A stretch of 64,000 bases of DNA, taken from contig JBMORG010000025.1 in the NCBI GenBank assembly GCA_049322355.1, positions 62,001-126,000 on the forward strand. The letters run 5' to 3'. Shown here piece by piece: positions 16,994 through 26,000 of the stretch (the stretch's first letter is position 1; each line of letters opens with the position of its first letter). The DNA comes from 0-14-0-80-60-11 sp049322355. Its GTDB lineage: Bacteria; Desulfobacterota; Desulfobaccia; Desulfobaccales; 0-14-0-80-60-11. The translations under genes and the position numbers were made by a program. The notes under the pieces were generated by a model, which did no database searches, was not told the DNA's origin, and saw only the letters and a list, made by a program, of their open reading frames with translations.

Positions 16994-17992
16994 ATGGGCA
17001 ATTGGACCGGGGAAATTAAACATCATACCTTTTTGGTCACCGGCAGCGCCGGGTTCATCGGTTTTCACGTGGTCCAGGCTCTGCTGGCCCAGGGGGCCAG
17101 GGTGGTGGGCCTGGACAACTTCAACGATTATTACTCTGTGGCCCTCAAACATGACCGGGACCAAGAGCTGCGCCGCCACCCCAATTTTATCTCCGTGGCG
17201 GCGGACCTGGCGGATTTGCCGGCCGTAGAAGCCTTGTTCCAGGAACACCGGCCCAGCAAAATTTGCCATTTGGCCGCGCAAGCGGGGGTGCGCTACTCCC
17301 TGGTCAACCCCTTTGCCTATCAAAAATCCAATCTGGAAGGCTTCCTCAATCTTCTGGAACTGGCCAAGCGGTTTCAAGTGGAGCGCCTGGTCTATGCCTC
17401 CAGTTCCAGTGTCTATGCCGGTTTGACCGAGATGCCCTTTGCCGAGACCCAGCGGGTGGACACGCCCATCAGTCTTTACGCCGCCACCAAGAAGGCCAAC
17501 GAGCTCATGGCCCATGCCTACTCTCACCTGTTCAGCCTCCACACTGTGGGATTGAGATTCTTTACGGTATACGGTCCCTGGGGGCGGCCGGATATGGCCA
17601 TGTGGCTTTTCACTAAGGCCATGCTCCAGGGAAAACCCATTAAGGTCTTTAATTACGGCAAAATGCAGCGGGATTTTACCTATATTGACGACATCGTCCA
17701 GGGGGTTGCGGCCGCATTGATGACTCCCGGCCTGGATTGCTATGAGATCATCAATTTGGGGAATCACCGGGCCGAGCCACTTACCAAAGTGATCAGCATC
17801 TTGGAGACGGAGCTTAAAGTCACGGCGAAGCAGGAACTTCTGCCCATCCAACCTGGGGATGTTCCGGCCACTTACGCGGATATTAGCCGGGCCCGGACCA
17901 AGCTGGGTTTTGAGCCAACTACTGCCATTGAGGCCGGAATTCCGCGCTTTATCCAGTGGTATCTGGATTATCATCATCTGCCGCGCCGCTAA
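16994..17992 (+). CDS. UDP-glucuronate 4-epimerase-like NAD-dependent epimerase
   Basis: 332 residues of the extended SDR family. The NAD-binding TGSAGFIG lies at 16-23, the catalytic SSS near 137-140 and Tyr163-x3-Lys167 in SLYAATKK. DNFNDYYSVALKHDR and HLAAQAGVRYSLVNPFAY are characteristic of CapI-type UDP-glucuronate 4-epimerases, which interconvert UDP-GlcA and UDP-GalA for capsule or LPS. The exact substrate is inferred. The ATG at 16994 is chosen because the NAD motif is then at the usual distance; no clear ribosome binding site is present. A nucleotide-sugar dehydrogenase starts 26 bases downstream, so the pair probably forms an operon. Confidence 0.88.
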   Translation: MGNWTGEIKHHTFLVTGSAGFIGFHVVQALLAQGARVVGLDNFNDYYSVALKHDRDQELRRHPNFISVAADLADLPAVEALFQEHRPSKICHLAAQAGVRYSLVNPFAYQKSNLEGFLNLLELAKRFQVERLVYASSSSVYAGLTEMPFAETQRVDTPISLYAATKKANELMAHAYSHLFSLHTVGLRFFTVYGPWGRPDMAMWLFTKAMLQGKPIKVFNYGKMQRDFTYIDDIVQGVAAALMTPGLDCYEIINLGNHRAEPLTKVISILETELKVTAKQELLPIQPGDVPATYADISRARTKLGFEPTTAIEAGIPRFIQWYLDYHHLPRR

Positions 17993-18017
17993 ATACCGAT
18001 AATTGCGCTAAGGGGAA

Positions 18018-19346
18018 ATGGATCGACCTATGGATCTGTTGGAAAAAATTAAGAACAAGCAGGCCTTAATCGGAATCATCGGAATGGGCTATGTGGGCCT
18101 GCCCCTGGTTTTGCGTTTCTGCGAGGTGGGGTTTCCGGTCCTGGGTTTTGATACGGATTCTCATAAAGTGAAGCTTCTGAACCGGGGCGAGTCCTATATC
18201 AAGCATATTCCCGGCCCCAGGCTGGCAGCCTTGTTCGAGCCCCGGGAGGGCCAGGGACAGTTTTCCGCCACTCATGACCAGGGGCGTTTGGGCGAACCAG
18301 ACGTCTTGATTATCTGTGTCCCCACCCCCCTGACCGCCAAGCGGGAGCCGGATCTCAAATACGTGGAGAGCACCACCCGGCATATTGCCGCCTGCCTGCG
18401 GCCTGGTCAACTGGTTTCCCTGGAATCCACCACCTACCCGGGGACCACTGCTGAGTTGGTCTTGCCCATTTTAGGCCGCAATCACAAAGTGGGGGAAGAT
18501 TTTTTTCTGGTTTTCTCTCCCGAACGGGAAGACCCGGGCAACCCCACCTTTCATGTGAGCACTATTCCCAAGGTGGTGGGAGGTGTGACCCCCGCATGCC
18601 TGGAGCACGGCGTGGCGCTCTACTCCCAGGTGATCGAGCGGGTGGTCCCTGTGTCCTCCACCCAGGCGGCGGAAATGAGCAAGCTGTTGGAGAACATTTA
18701 CCGGGCGGTCAACATTGCCTTGGTCAATGAGCTCAAAATGCTCTGCCTGAGAATGGGGGTGGACATTTTCGAAGTCATCGAGGCCGCGAAAACCAAGCCC
18801 TTCGGGTTTCAGGCCTTTTATCCCGGGCCGGGCCTGGGGGGCCACTGCATCCCCATCGACCCCTTTTATCTGACCTGGAAGGCCCGGGAATATGATTTTT
18901 CCACCCGGTTTATCGAACTTGCCGGTGAAGTGAACACTTCCATGCCTTATTTCGTGGTGCAGCGGGTGATTAAAGCCTTAAGCGATCATAACAAGCCGCT
19001 GAAGGGCGCCAGGATATTGGTCTTGGGGCTGGCCTACAAAAAAGACGTGGATGATCTCCGGGAATCGCCGACCCTTAAGATCATGGACCTGCTCATGCAG
19101 GAAGGCGCTGAAGTCAAGTATCATGACCCTCATATTCCTAAATGCAAGGGAATGCGCCATTATCCCCACTTTGACCTGAAATCGGCGCCACTCAATGAGG
19201 AAGTCTTGCAAGGCTCCGACCTGGTATTGCTGGTGACGGACCACTCCGCTTACGATTACCCGTGGATAGCCTCCCAGGCCCGAATAATCGTGGATACCCG
19301 CAACGCCTTTCGGGGCCTGCCAGGAAACCATATCTACCAGGCTTAG
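18018..19346 (+). CDS. Nucleotide-sugar (UDP-N-acetylglucosamine-type) 6-dehydrogenase
   Basis: 442 residues of the UDP-glucose/GDP-mannose dehydrogenase family. The N-terminal Rossmann motif is GIIGMGYVGLPL, the catalytic Cys277 lies in GPGLGGHCIPIDPFY, and a C-terminal domain carries ARILVLGLAYKKDVDDLRESP. It oxidises C6 of a UDP-sugar to the uronate with two NAD+. The YIKHIPG stretch and the HCIPIDPFYLTWKA block resemble WbpA-type UDP-GlcNAc dehydrogenases more than UDP-glucose enzymes; that assignment is tentative. AAGGGG precedes the ATG at 18018 closely; Met5 (18030) is an alternative start. It lies 26 bases after the epimerase gene. Confidence 0.88.
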   Translation: MDRPMDLLEKIKNKQALIGIIGMGYVGLPLVLRFCEVGFPVLGFDTDSHKVKLLNRGESYIKHIPGPRLAALFEPREGQGQFSATHDQGRLGEPDVLIICVPTPLTAKREPDLKYVESTTRHIAACLRPGQLVSLESTTYPGTTAELVLPILGRNHKVGEDFFLVFSPEREDPGNPTFHVSTIPKVVGGVTPACLEHGVALYSQVIERVVPVSSTQAAEMSKLLENIYRAVNIALVNELKMLCLRMGVDIFEVIEAAKTKPFGFQAFYPGPGLGGHCIPIDPFYLTWKAREYDFSTRFIELAGEVNTSMPYFVVQRVIKALSDHNKPLKGARILVLGLAYKKDVDDLRESPTLKIMDLLMQEGAEVKYHDPHIPKCKGMRHYPHFDLKSAPLNEEVLQGSDLVLLVTDHSAYDYPWIASQARIIVDTRNAFRGLPGNHIYQA

Positions 19347-19443
19347 AGCCGAAAACCCGACTTCCACCTTGCCACTGTAGGGCCGTTCAAAGTATACTCA
19401 AAAGCCACCTCCGAAAATTTTACCGCTGGGAAGGAGTTATCCG

Positions 19444-20010
19444 ATGAAAGTTGTGGCCATATCCGGGTCGCCCCGGCCCCAAGGGAACACCCAACTGCTG
19501 CTCAAGGAGGCTCTTAAGGTGCTGGAAGGGCATAGCATCGCCACCGAGTACCTGTCGCTGCATGACAAGCAGATCCTCCCCTGTCGGGCCTGTATGCAAT
19601 GCGCCAAGGAAAAAAACCGGTGCGCCCAAGAAGATGATTTTATGCCTATCTTTGAAACCATGGCTGCGGCCGATGGACTCATCGTGGGCTCCCCGGTTTA
19701 TTTCGGCTCGGCTACCCCAAATCTCATGGCGCTTTTGGACCGGGCCGGTTATGTGGCCCGCCAGGGGGACAACCCTTTTATCCGCAAGGTGGGGACTCCC
19801 ATTGTTGTGGCCCGGCGGGCCGGAGTCAACTTCACCTATGCCCAACTCCAGTTCTTCTTTTGCATTATGGGGATGTTTACGCCAGGAGCCAGCTACTGGC
19901 CCATAGCTTATGGTTTGAAGCCCGGAGATGCGGCCGCAGATGCAGAGGGTCTCAAAACCGTGACAGACTTAGCCGAAAATATGGCGTGGCTGCTTAAAAA
20001 GTTGGCTTAG
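19444..20010 (+). CDS. Iron-sulfur flavoprotein-like NAD(P)H-dependent FMN reductase
   Basis: 188 residues with a flavodoxin-like fold: the FMN phosphate loop SGSPRPQGNTQLL (7-19) and VGSPVYFGSATPNLMALLDR. A compact Cys motif CRACMQCAKEKNRC (C-x2-C-x2-C-x6-C, about 50-63) fits the C-x2-C-x2-C-x4-7-C cluster motif of archaeal and anaerobe iron-sulfur flavoproteins (Isf). It probably moves electrons between ferredoxin-like donors and small acceptors such as oxygen species or quinones; the physiological acceptor is unknown. AAGGAG lies about seven bases before the ATG. The next gene starts 21 bases downstream. Confidence 0.85.
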   Translation: MKVVAISGSPRPQGNTQLLLKEALKVLEGHSIATEYLSLHDKQILPCRACMQCAKEKNRCAQEDDFMPIFETMAAADGLIVGSPVYFGSATPNLMALLDRAGYVARQGDNPFIRKVGTPIVVARRAGVNFTYAQLQFFFCIMGMFTPGASYWPIAYGLKPGDAAADAEGLKTVTDLAENMAWLLKKLA

Positions 20011-20031
20011 GAGAATTACCGGAAGCAGGAA

Positions 20032-20649
20032 ATGGAGAGGTTCCGTTGTTACTATTCCCATGGCGCAGGGTCTTTGAAGCACCTAACCCTGAAGGTTCTT
20101 TGGGCACTGGTAGTTTTGGGCCTGGCCGAATCCGGGGTCCTGGCCCAACCGGCTCAGGTTCTCATCATCCGGCACGCCGAAAGGCCTTTTCAGGAGGGCG
20201 CGGTTAATCTGTCCCTCAAAGGCCAGGAGCGAGCCATGGCCTTGGTGCCTTTTCTTACCCAAACTCCGGAGCTGACTTATCGGGGCCTGCCCGTAGCCCT
20301 GTTTGCCACCAAAATTATTCCGGGAGACCTCAGCCATTTTACTCTTGAGACCATCGATCCCTTGTCCCAGCGTTTGCGGGTCCTCACTAATGCCAGCTAT
20401 GCCAAATGGGATTATGCCAACCTGGCCCAGGAAATCTTGACCAACTTGAAATATGAGAAGCGGACGGTGCTGATCTGTTGGGTCCGCGAGTATATACCTC
20501 GGCTGGCCGCGGCCCTGGGGATTTTCCCGGAGCCGCCGCCCTGGCCTGAGAACGCGTTTGATCGGGTCTGGGTCATAACTTATAAAAAGGGCCAGGCCAG
20601 CCTGGTGAATCTGCCCCAACGGTTGTTATTCGGAGATTCAGCGGAATGA
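20032..20649 (+). CDS. Exported histidine-phosphatase-like protein, second His missing
   Basis: 205 residues. A signal-peptide-like segment (about 19-39, ending GVLAQPA) precedes a phosphoglycerate-mutase-type domain with IIRHAERP (R47, H48). In related proteins a second catalytic His lies in a WEHxxIP-like block; here that block reads CWVREYIPRLAAALG, with no His. The key second histidine therefore seems lost, so a binding or otherwise altered role is possible. It follows the flavoprotein gene by 21 bases and is convergent with the RACo-like gene. A purine-rich GGAAGCAGGAA precedes the ATG. Confidence 0.72.
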   Translation: MERFRCYYSHGAGSLKHLTLKVLWALVVLGLAESGVLAQPAQVLIIRHAERPFQEGAVNLSLKGQERAMALVPFLTQTPELTYRGLPVALFATKIIPGDLSHFTLETIDPLSQRLRVLTNASYAKWDYANLAQEILTNLKYEKRTVLICWVREYIPRLAAALGIFPEPPPWPENAFDRVWVITYKKGQASLVNLPQRLLFGDSAE

Positions 20650-20991
20650 GCCAGACCCGACGCCTGAGTCTGGTTGGGACCTCTGGAATGATGAAAAGCG
20701 CCTGATTTCCCGCAGGTTGCAATCCTGGGCTAGCAAATGCCAAGAGTTTTTTTCTTTGTGGCAAATGATCCCATAATCTAAAAAGGGGGAACTTAGCGGA
20801 ATTCCTCTGAAAGTCCCCCTTTGAAAAAGGGGGATTTAGGGGGATTTAAAAGATGGCAGTGGGAAAGAATTTTTGGCAAAGGCTATAAACATGGAGCTTA
20901 TAACGGGATCATTTTCAAATGCAACGAATCCATTATTTATCCTATTGATATCCCTTATTTTTTAATCGAAAATCGAAAACCGAAAACCGTA
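20650..20991. repeat. Intergenic stretch with G5/C5 hairpin
   Basis: There is no convincing gene in these 342 bases between convergent genes. TCCCCCTTTGAAAAAGGGGGA (20814-20834) is a perfect 9-bp hairpin with a three-base loop, and a further AAAAAGGGGGA lies at 20779. The rest is A+T rich. The hairpin may help end transcription from either side. Confidence 0.6.
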
Positions 20992-22926
20992 TTAGTACTT
21001 GCCTGCCTTCAGGCGCTCAGAAACGCTAGGGAAGTAATCCATTTTGGTGTGGGGCAGGAAGAGAGCGGCAATGTACTGGTCCATGTAACCCGGGGTTTCA
21101 GAAAGCTCGAAATTGGTCATCATGTCCGCAACCCGGTGCTCCTCTTCCAGCAGCTCTCGGGAGAAGGCTAAAAGCGATGCGCCTTGGAGGGAGGCGTTGC
21201 CCACGAACTGGTAATTTTCCCGAGGCAGATCGGGCAACAGGCCGATGGTAATGGCATTGTCGATGTTGATGAAATTACCGAAAGCTCCGGCCAGGATAAC
21301 CTGCTCCAAGTCCTGGAGCCTGAGTCCGACGTTTTCCAGCAGGGTGACGTAGCCCGCAAACATGGCCCCTTTAGCCCGCATCAGATTGTCGATATCGGCC
21401 TCGCTCAGGGCGATATCCTGACCGCTCTGGGTGTCGGGGGCCATAGCCAGAACATATTCCCGGCCCTCATCCCCCATGCGTATCCGGGAGGTATTCAGTT
21501 CTTCCCGGAATTTACCGTTGGGCGAGATAATCTCGGCCTCCATCATGGCTGCCAGGATGTTGATTAAACCGGAGCCGCAGATGCCCTTGGGTTTTACCAT
21601 ATCGATGGTCAGGAGCATGGGCTCATAGGTTTCGGGATTGATGCTCACTTCTTCTATGGCGCCGGCGGTAGCCCGCATGCCGAATTTGATACCGCCGCCT
21701 TCAAAGGCCGGTCCGGCGGAGCAGGCGGCGCAGGCCAGCCATTGCTGGTTGCCGATGACGATCTCACCGTTGGTGCCGATGTCGATAAACAGAGTCAGCT
21801 TGGGGTCTTTGTAAATACCCGAAGCCAGGACCCCGGCCACAATATCGCCTCCTACGTAACTGGATACTGAACTCACGGAGTAAATAAAAACGTGGTCCGG
21901 CACTTCCAGGCCCAGGTCCCGGGCCCGGACCGGCGGGAGGTGACAGGCCGCCGGAGTATAAGGGGACAGACGGATGTACTTGGGGTCGATGCCATAGAAC
22001 AGATGAGTCATGGTGGTATTGGCGGCCACGGTAATGTGGGAAATCTCATTCACCGGCAGCTTATGCATTTTGAGAAGCCGGTGCATCACCTGGTTAATGG
22101 TGGCGGCCACAGAACGCTGCAGCTTTTGTAACCCCTGCTCTTTCTGACTGAAGACCATGCGGCTGATGACGTCGTCGCCGTAGCTCATCTGGGAGTTGTA
22201 ATCCGCGGCATGGCCCACAATGGCGCCCGCGGCCAGGTCCAGGAGTTGGACCCAAACGGTGGTGGTGCCGATATCAATGGCGATGGCGTAATGCCGCTGG
22301 GTGGTATCCCCCGCTTCAAGGTCAACAATCCGGGGCTTGCGGGAACGCCGCTGGGCAAAATCCAGAGTAGCAGTGACCCGGAAGTTGTCCGTCCGCATCA
22401 CCTTGGCCAGCTTGCGCAACATGAAGAAATCGTGGACTACGTTGTCTAGGCCGTGCCGGCGAGCCAGGCCTTGCTCCAGGCGGCTCAAATCGCAGATATT
22501 ATCTGCTAGGGATGGAGGGGGCAACTCGACGAATTTCTTTTGGAAAGCGGGGTTATATAGTCCCTCGGACTTCATGGCCGCAAGGTCGATGGGGCTGGGG
22601 CGCAAGCCGATGCCGGTGCGACGGCGGGTCAGGGTGCGCCGGTCCAACAAGGATTCCGGCGGGATGCGAATCACCACATCGGCATAAACCCAGCTTTGAC
22701 AAGCCTGCCGGTAGCCCAGGTCCCAGTCTTCATCGCTGAGCAGTCCGGAGCGGGTGCTCTCCAACTCCCCGGACTCCAGCAGAACCCGGCACTTCCCACA
22801 GACGCCTTCGCCACCGCAGGAGGCGTTGATGTGGACGCCGGCAGCCAAAGCAGCCCGCAACAGGTTCTCCCCGTCCGGGACCTCAACCGTAATCTCGTAT
22901 GGCTTGAACGTGACGCGTTTGCTCAT
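20992..22926 (-). CDS. RACo-like corrinoid protein reactivase (2Fe-2S/ASKHA)
   Basis: 644 residues. The N-terminal plant-type ferredoxin domain has Cys37, Cys43, Cys46 and Cys76 (NASCGGEGVCGKC ... QAC). A linker is followed by an ASKHA-type ATPase domain with AIDIGTTTVWVQLLD, LFIDIGTNGEIVIGN and VILAGAFGNFIN. This is the architecture of RACo/RamA-like proteins that use ATP to reduce inactivated Co(II) corrinoid proteins back to Co(I), for example the corrinoid iron-sulfur protein of the Wood-Ljungdahl pathway or methyltransferase systems. The target protein is not in the window. The start at 22926 (MSKRVTFKPYE) places the ferredoxin fold at the N-terminus; AGGG lies five bases upstream. Confidence 0.9.
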   Translation of the reverse strand: MSKRVTFKPYEITVEVPDGENLLRAALAAGVHINASCGGEGVCGKCRVLLESGELESTRSGLLSDEDWDLGYRQACQSWVYADVVIRIPPESLLDRRTLTRRRTGIGLRPSPIDLAAMKSEGLYNPAFQKKFVELPPPSLADNICDLSRLEQGLARRHGLDNVVHDFFMLRKLAKVMRTDNFRVTATLDFAQRRSRKPRIVDLEAGDTTQRHYAIAIDIGTTTVWVQLLDLAAGAIVGHAADYNSQMSYGDDVISRMVFSQKEQGLQKLQRSVAATINQVMHRLLKMHKLPVNEISHITVAANTTMTHLFYGIDPKYIRLSPYTPAACHLPPVRARDLGLEVPDHVFIYSVSSVSSYVGGDIVAGVLASGIYKDPKLTLFIDIGTNGEIVIGNQQWLACAACSAGPAFEGGGIKFGMRATAGAIEEVSINPETYEPMLLTIDMVKPKGICGSGLINILAAMMEAEIISPNGKFREELNTSRIRMGDEGREYVLAMAPDTQSGQDIALSEADIDNLMRAKGAMFAGYVTLLENVGLRLQDLEQVILAGAFGNFINIDNAITIGLLPDLPRENYQFVGNASLQGASLLAFSRELLEEEHRVADMMTNFELSETPGYMDQYIAALFLPHTKMDYFPSVSERLKAGKY

Positions 22927-23115
22927 TCGACCCTGTGAGGTGTAAAGTGAGTTGACCCCGGGGGCCCCGATAATTCCAAGTATTCTATCACAGGGAGACG
23001 GCAAAAAAAATGTTAATATATAGGTTGGACCAGGTTAAAAACGGTAGGGTACAGCTGTTGGATGCCGAAGAACAATTTGCTGTTCACACCGTGCATCAAG
23101 ATATGGAGGAAAGTT

Positions 23116-23775
23116 ATGGCCGCATCGGCCGTGGGCGCCTTGCTGCAGGAGCTCTATCAACGATTGTGGGAAGCCTGGGGGCCCCAAGGCTGGTGGCCGG
23201 GAGATACGCCTTTTGAGGTGGTGGTAGGGGCAATCTTGACCCAGAACACCAATTGGAAAAACGTGGCCATGGCCATTAAGGCGCTCAAAGAACAGGGGTT
23301 ACTGGAACCGCAGGCCTTGCATGATCTGCCGGTGCCGGAGCTGGCCCAGCTCATCCGCCCGGCGGGATACTATAACATCAAGGCTCGGCGGCTCAAGAAT
23401 TTCCTGGATTTCTTGGGAAATCACTATGGAAATTCCATGGAGGTAATGGCGGCCGAAGATCTGGAGAGCTTGCGCCCGGCGCTTCTGGCCGTCAAGGGGA
23501 TCGGACCGGAAACCGCGGATAGCATACTTCTCTACGGCTTGGCGAAACCTACGTTTGTAGTTGATGCCTATACTTTTCGCATTTTGAGTCGCCATGGCCT
23601 CATTCCCGAGACCTATGCTTATGAAGACTTGCGCCAGTTGTTCATGGAGCACCTGCCGTTAGAGGTGGCCCTGTTCCAGGAATATCACGCTTTATTGGTG
23701 CGGCTGGGAAAGTTATGGTGCCGTCCCCGGCCCCGGTGTGATTCCTGCCCGGTGCAGGGCTGGCCGGAGGAATAA
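23116..23775 (+). CDS. Endonuclease III-related HhH-GPD DNA glycosylase
   Basis: 219 residues. The helix-hairpin-helix and catalytic Asp regions are clear: VKGIGPETADSILLYGLA and FVVDAYTFRIL. The Lys used by bifunctional Nth (GxGxKTA) is Glu here, so it should be a monofunctional glycosylase, similar to MagIII-type 3-methyladenine glycosylases. The C-terminal cluster motif is incomplete: CRPRPRCDSC gives three Cys and the expected fourth is absent (PVQGWPEE end). A 4Fe-4S cluster is doubtful. GGAGGA lies five bases before the ATG at 23116; the frame extends upstream without similarity. It is divergent from the RACo-like gene. Confidence 0.85.
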   Translation: MAASAVGALLQELYQRLWEAWGPQGWWPGDTPFEVVVGAILTQNTNWKNVAMAIKALKEQGLLEPQALHDLPVPELAQLIRPAGYYNIKARRLKNFLDFLGNHYGNSMEVMAAEDLESLRPALLAVKGIGPETADSILLYGLAKPTFVVDAYTFRILSRHGLIPETYAYEDLRQLFMEHLPLEVALFQEYHALLVRLGKLWCRPRPRCDSCPVQGWPEE

Positions 23776-23835
23776 AACTTGCCCGTTTTTTTTGGTACGC
23801 GAGTTGCATTATTATCGGGGCAAGGAAGAAATATT

Positions 23836-24054
23836 ATGGCAAATGTAAGCAAAGAAGAACATTTTCCTATCTGGTTGCCCGAATCTCTCCCGGAAGAGAT
23901 CATGGCTGAAAGTTTTTTTGAGCTATTAAACGCCGAAGCAGAAGGTGAGGAAAGCTCCCGCCTGCAAGAGCCCAACTTCGGCTTTATCGTGAGAGACTGG
24001 TTTGGGCCTTTCCTGTTAAGTCCGCCGACTTACTTCGCTAAGGGGCAATGCTAG
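23836..24054 (+). CDS. Small acidic hypothetical protein
   Basis: 72 residues, acidic in its first half (EELLNAEAEGEE-like composition), ending in an aromatic/hydrophobic segment (RDWFGPFLLSPPTYFAKGQC). No domain is recognised. AAGGAAG at 23822-23828 lies seven bases before the ATG, a good translation signal. It starts 60 bases after the glycosylase gene in the same direction and may be co-transcribed. The 264 bases after it hold only CCCAGAACC-type repeat blocks. Confidence 0.55.
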   Translation: MANVSKEEHFPIWLPESLPEEIMAESFFELLNAEAEGEESSRLQEPNFGFIVRDWFGPFLLSPPTYFAKGQC

Positions 24055-24318
24055 CCTGCGGCTTGATATAAGAGCGGAAGCTATTCCCGCCCAGCTTCCG
24101 GGTTCTGGGTTTTGGGACAAAAATTGAGGCAACTCTCTAAAGCCCAGAACCCCAAAACTCAATCCGATAATCAGGACTAGCAACCGCCCGCCCCGGCAAT
24201 TCCTGCCGCCACCGCACAATTTATTCCCATATCCGGTCCGATGATGTTAATATCAACGGACTACCCACTCTATCCCGATTCATAATTTTGAACTATTAAG
24301 GAAGATTTGTTCAGAAAA

Positions 24319-24942
24319 ATGGACATTATCGCCCTGGAACGTCATCCTCAGGAAGCCCTAATCGACCGCCTCAGGCGGGTTCCCCTCCTGGAAAAGACAG
24401 ATGTCCTGATTTATTCGCAGGCTTTGATTAGCCTGGAACAGATTCACACCAAATACCTCCATCCGCCGCAGAATTATATCTGGCTTCAGGAATTGCGCAA
24501 AACCCAAGAATTGCGTTGGAGTCTGGCAGCCTGGGGGGTGGACCTGTTCCGCCTTGATGGATATGTCACGTACACGGTACGGCAGGCAAACGGGGACGAG
24601 GCAGTCTTTGATCTCTACCCTCCCATCGTGGAGGAGTCCTTTGAAGCGGACGGCACGGTGGCTTTGATCATCAACGACGGCATGCATAGGCTTTATCTGG
24701 CCCGGATGGAGTGGGTGATCCCCCAGGTGACTTATGTCCGTGGCATTCCCAAAGAATATCCATATTACGCCTTTCCCCGGCCGGGCGGCTGGGAGGGTTT
24801 GGATCTTTTGGCCGAGAACCCCGATCCGCAGCGCTACCTGAAAAAGTGTCACCGGGTCCGGCGAAATAAAGGATTGTATCGGGACTTTCAGGCGGTGTTT
24901 CAGAACGTGGGCCGTTCCCGGAGCCGGCTCTTGAAGAAATAG
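24319..24942 (+). CDS. Hypothetical protein with DGMHR motif
   Basis: 207 residues, soluble, no signal or membrane segment. No family is firmly recognised. VALIINDGMHRLYLARMEW (about 117-135) resembles the DGxHR loop seen in ParB/sulfiredoxin-like folds, but this is one short motif and weak evidence. The C-terminus is very basic (CHRVRRNKGLYRDF..., RSRSRLLKK), which may suggest nucleic acid binding. The start at ATG 24319 is preferred over the in-frame TTG at 24307; no strong ribosome binding site is visible. It stands alone between hypothetical and SPFH genes. Confidence 0.6.
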   Translation: MDIIALERHPQEALIDRLRRVPLLEKTDVLIYSQALISLEQIHTKYLHPPQNYIWLQELRKTQELRWSLAAWGVDLFRLDGYVTYTVRQANGDEAVFDLYPPIVEESFEADGTVALIINDGMHRLYLARMEWVIPQVTYVRGIPKEYPYYAFPRPGGWEGLDLLAENPDPQRYLKKCHRVRRNKGLYRDFQAVFQNVGRSRSRLLKK

Positions 24943-25030
24943 GATAGACGGACGGGGTTATCCGAAAATGTCACAGACCGGAGGCTGTGCCGCTTATATC
25001 AGTTTGAGAATCATGCGAAAATCTCGTGTA

Positions 25031-25052
25031 GGACAGCCGCCCTCGGCTGTCC
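25031..25052. repeat. GGACAGCCG hairpin repeat
   Basis: A perfect 9-bp inverted repeat (GGACAGCCG and CGGCTGTCC) with a CCCT loop lies in the 170-base gap before the SPFH gene. It looks like a dispersed intergenic palindrome and has no T-tail. Confidence 0.6.
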
Positions 25053-25112
25053 ACGCTTCATTTAGGCGCAGGCGAGGGCGTCTACGCTACATTTTATGGA
25101 GTGGAGGGAAGT

Positions 25113-26000
25113 ATGAGTTTGGTCCTGTTAGGTATTCTGATTGCCCTGGCTTTGATCGTGCTGGGGCGCAATGTGCCGCAACTCCAGCAGTTTCCCCAAA
25201 TCCGGTGGATTTTGGCCATCTTGGTTATTGTGGCGACGGTGGCGATTTCCACGGCCAAGATTGTGCCCCCGGGAAACGTCGGGGTCCTGGTACTTCTGGG
25301 GAAAGTTTACGGCACCATTGGCGAGGGGGTGCATCTGGTCAACCCGCTGGCTTCCATGGAACTGATGAATGTCCGCACCAAAGAGGTTTTCGAACACGCC
25401 GAGGCGCCATCCCAAGAAGGGTTGAATGTAGTTTTGGAAGTCTCCTGTCTCTATCATCTCATGCCCAATATGGCCGACCAGGTTTATCGCACCATCGGAC
25501 CGAATTTCGAGCAGGTCTTAATCAAACCCCAGTTCAGGGCCGCAATCCGGAACAACACTGTGAAACACGAGTCCAAAGATCTTTATACTTCCGGCCGGGA
25601 AGTGATTACCAAAGAAATCTTCACGGAATTGGAAACAGACTTGAAACCCCGGGGCATTGAAGTGGAACAGATCCTGCTGCGGCGCATCCAGTTGCCCAAG
25701 ATGGTGGAGGAAGCCATCAACTCCAAGCTGGCCGCGGACCAGCAGGCCCAACAGATGCGCTTCGTCCTGGAGAAAGAGCGCCAGGAGGCGGAGCGCAAGC
25801 GCATCGAAGCCCAGGGGATTCAGGACTTCCAGAGGATCATTTCCCAAGGACTTTCCGAACAGCTGCTCCGTTGGAAAGGTATCGAAACTACCCGGGCCCT
25901 GGCCGAGTCCCAAAACAGCAAAATCATTATTGTGGGGGGCCGTGACGGTCTGCCGCTGATCTTGAATACGGAGCCGACGGGAAGTTCCCCGGGAAAATGA
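25113..26000 (+). CDS. SPFH/prohibitin-family membrane protein
   Basis: 295 residues. Two N-terminal hydrophobic segments (about 2-18 and 31-49) are followed by a band-7 domain (VPPGNVGVLVLLGKVYGTIGEGVHLVNPL onward, in shorter pieces) and a helical region rich in Glu, Arg and Gln (FVLEKERQEAERKRIEAQG), the usual coiled coil of prohibitin-like proteins. Such proteins form large oligomers at the membrane and affect membrane protein quality control or microdomains. The ATG at 25113 has GGAGGG four bases upstream, better than the GTG at 25101. A lipoprotein gene follows after 215 bases; a functional link is unproven. Confidence 0.88.
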   Translation: MSLVLLGILIALALIVLGRNVPQLQQFPQIRWILAILVIVATVAISTAKIVPPGNVGVLVLLGKVYGTIGEGVHLVNPLASMELMNVRTKEVFEHAEAPSQEGLNVVLEVSCLYHLMPNMADQVYRTIGPNFEQVLIKPQFRAAIRNNTVKHESKDLYTSGREVITKEIFTELETDLKPRGIEVEQILLRRIQLPKMVEEAINSKLAADQQAQQMRFVLEKERQEAERKRIEAQGIQDFQRIISQGLSEQLLRWKGIETTRALAESQNSKIIIVGGRDGLPLILNTEPTGSSPGK

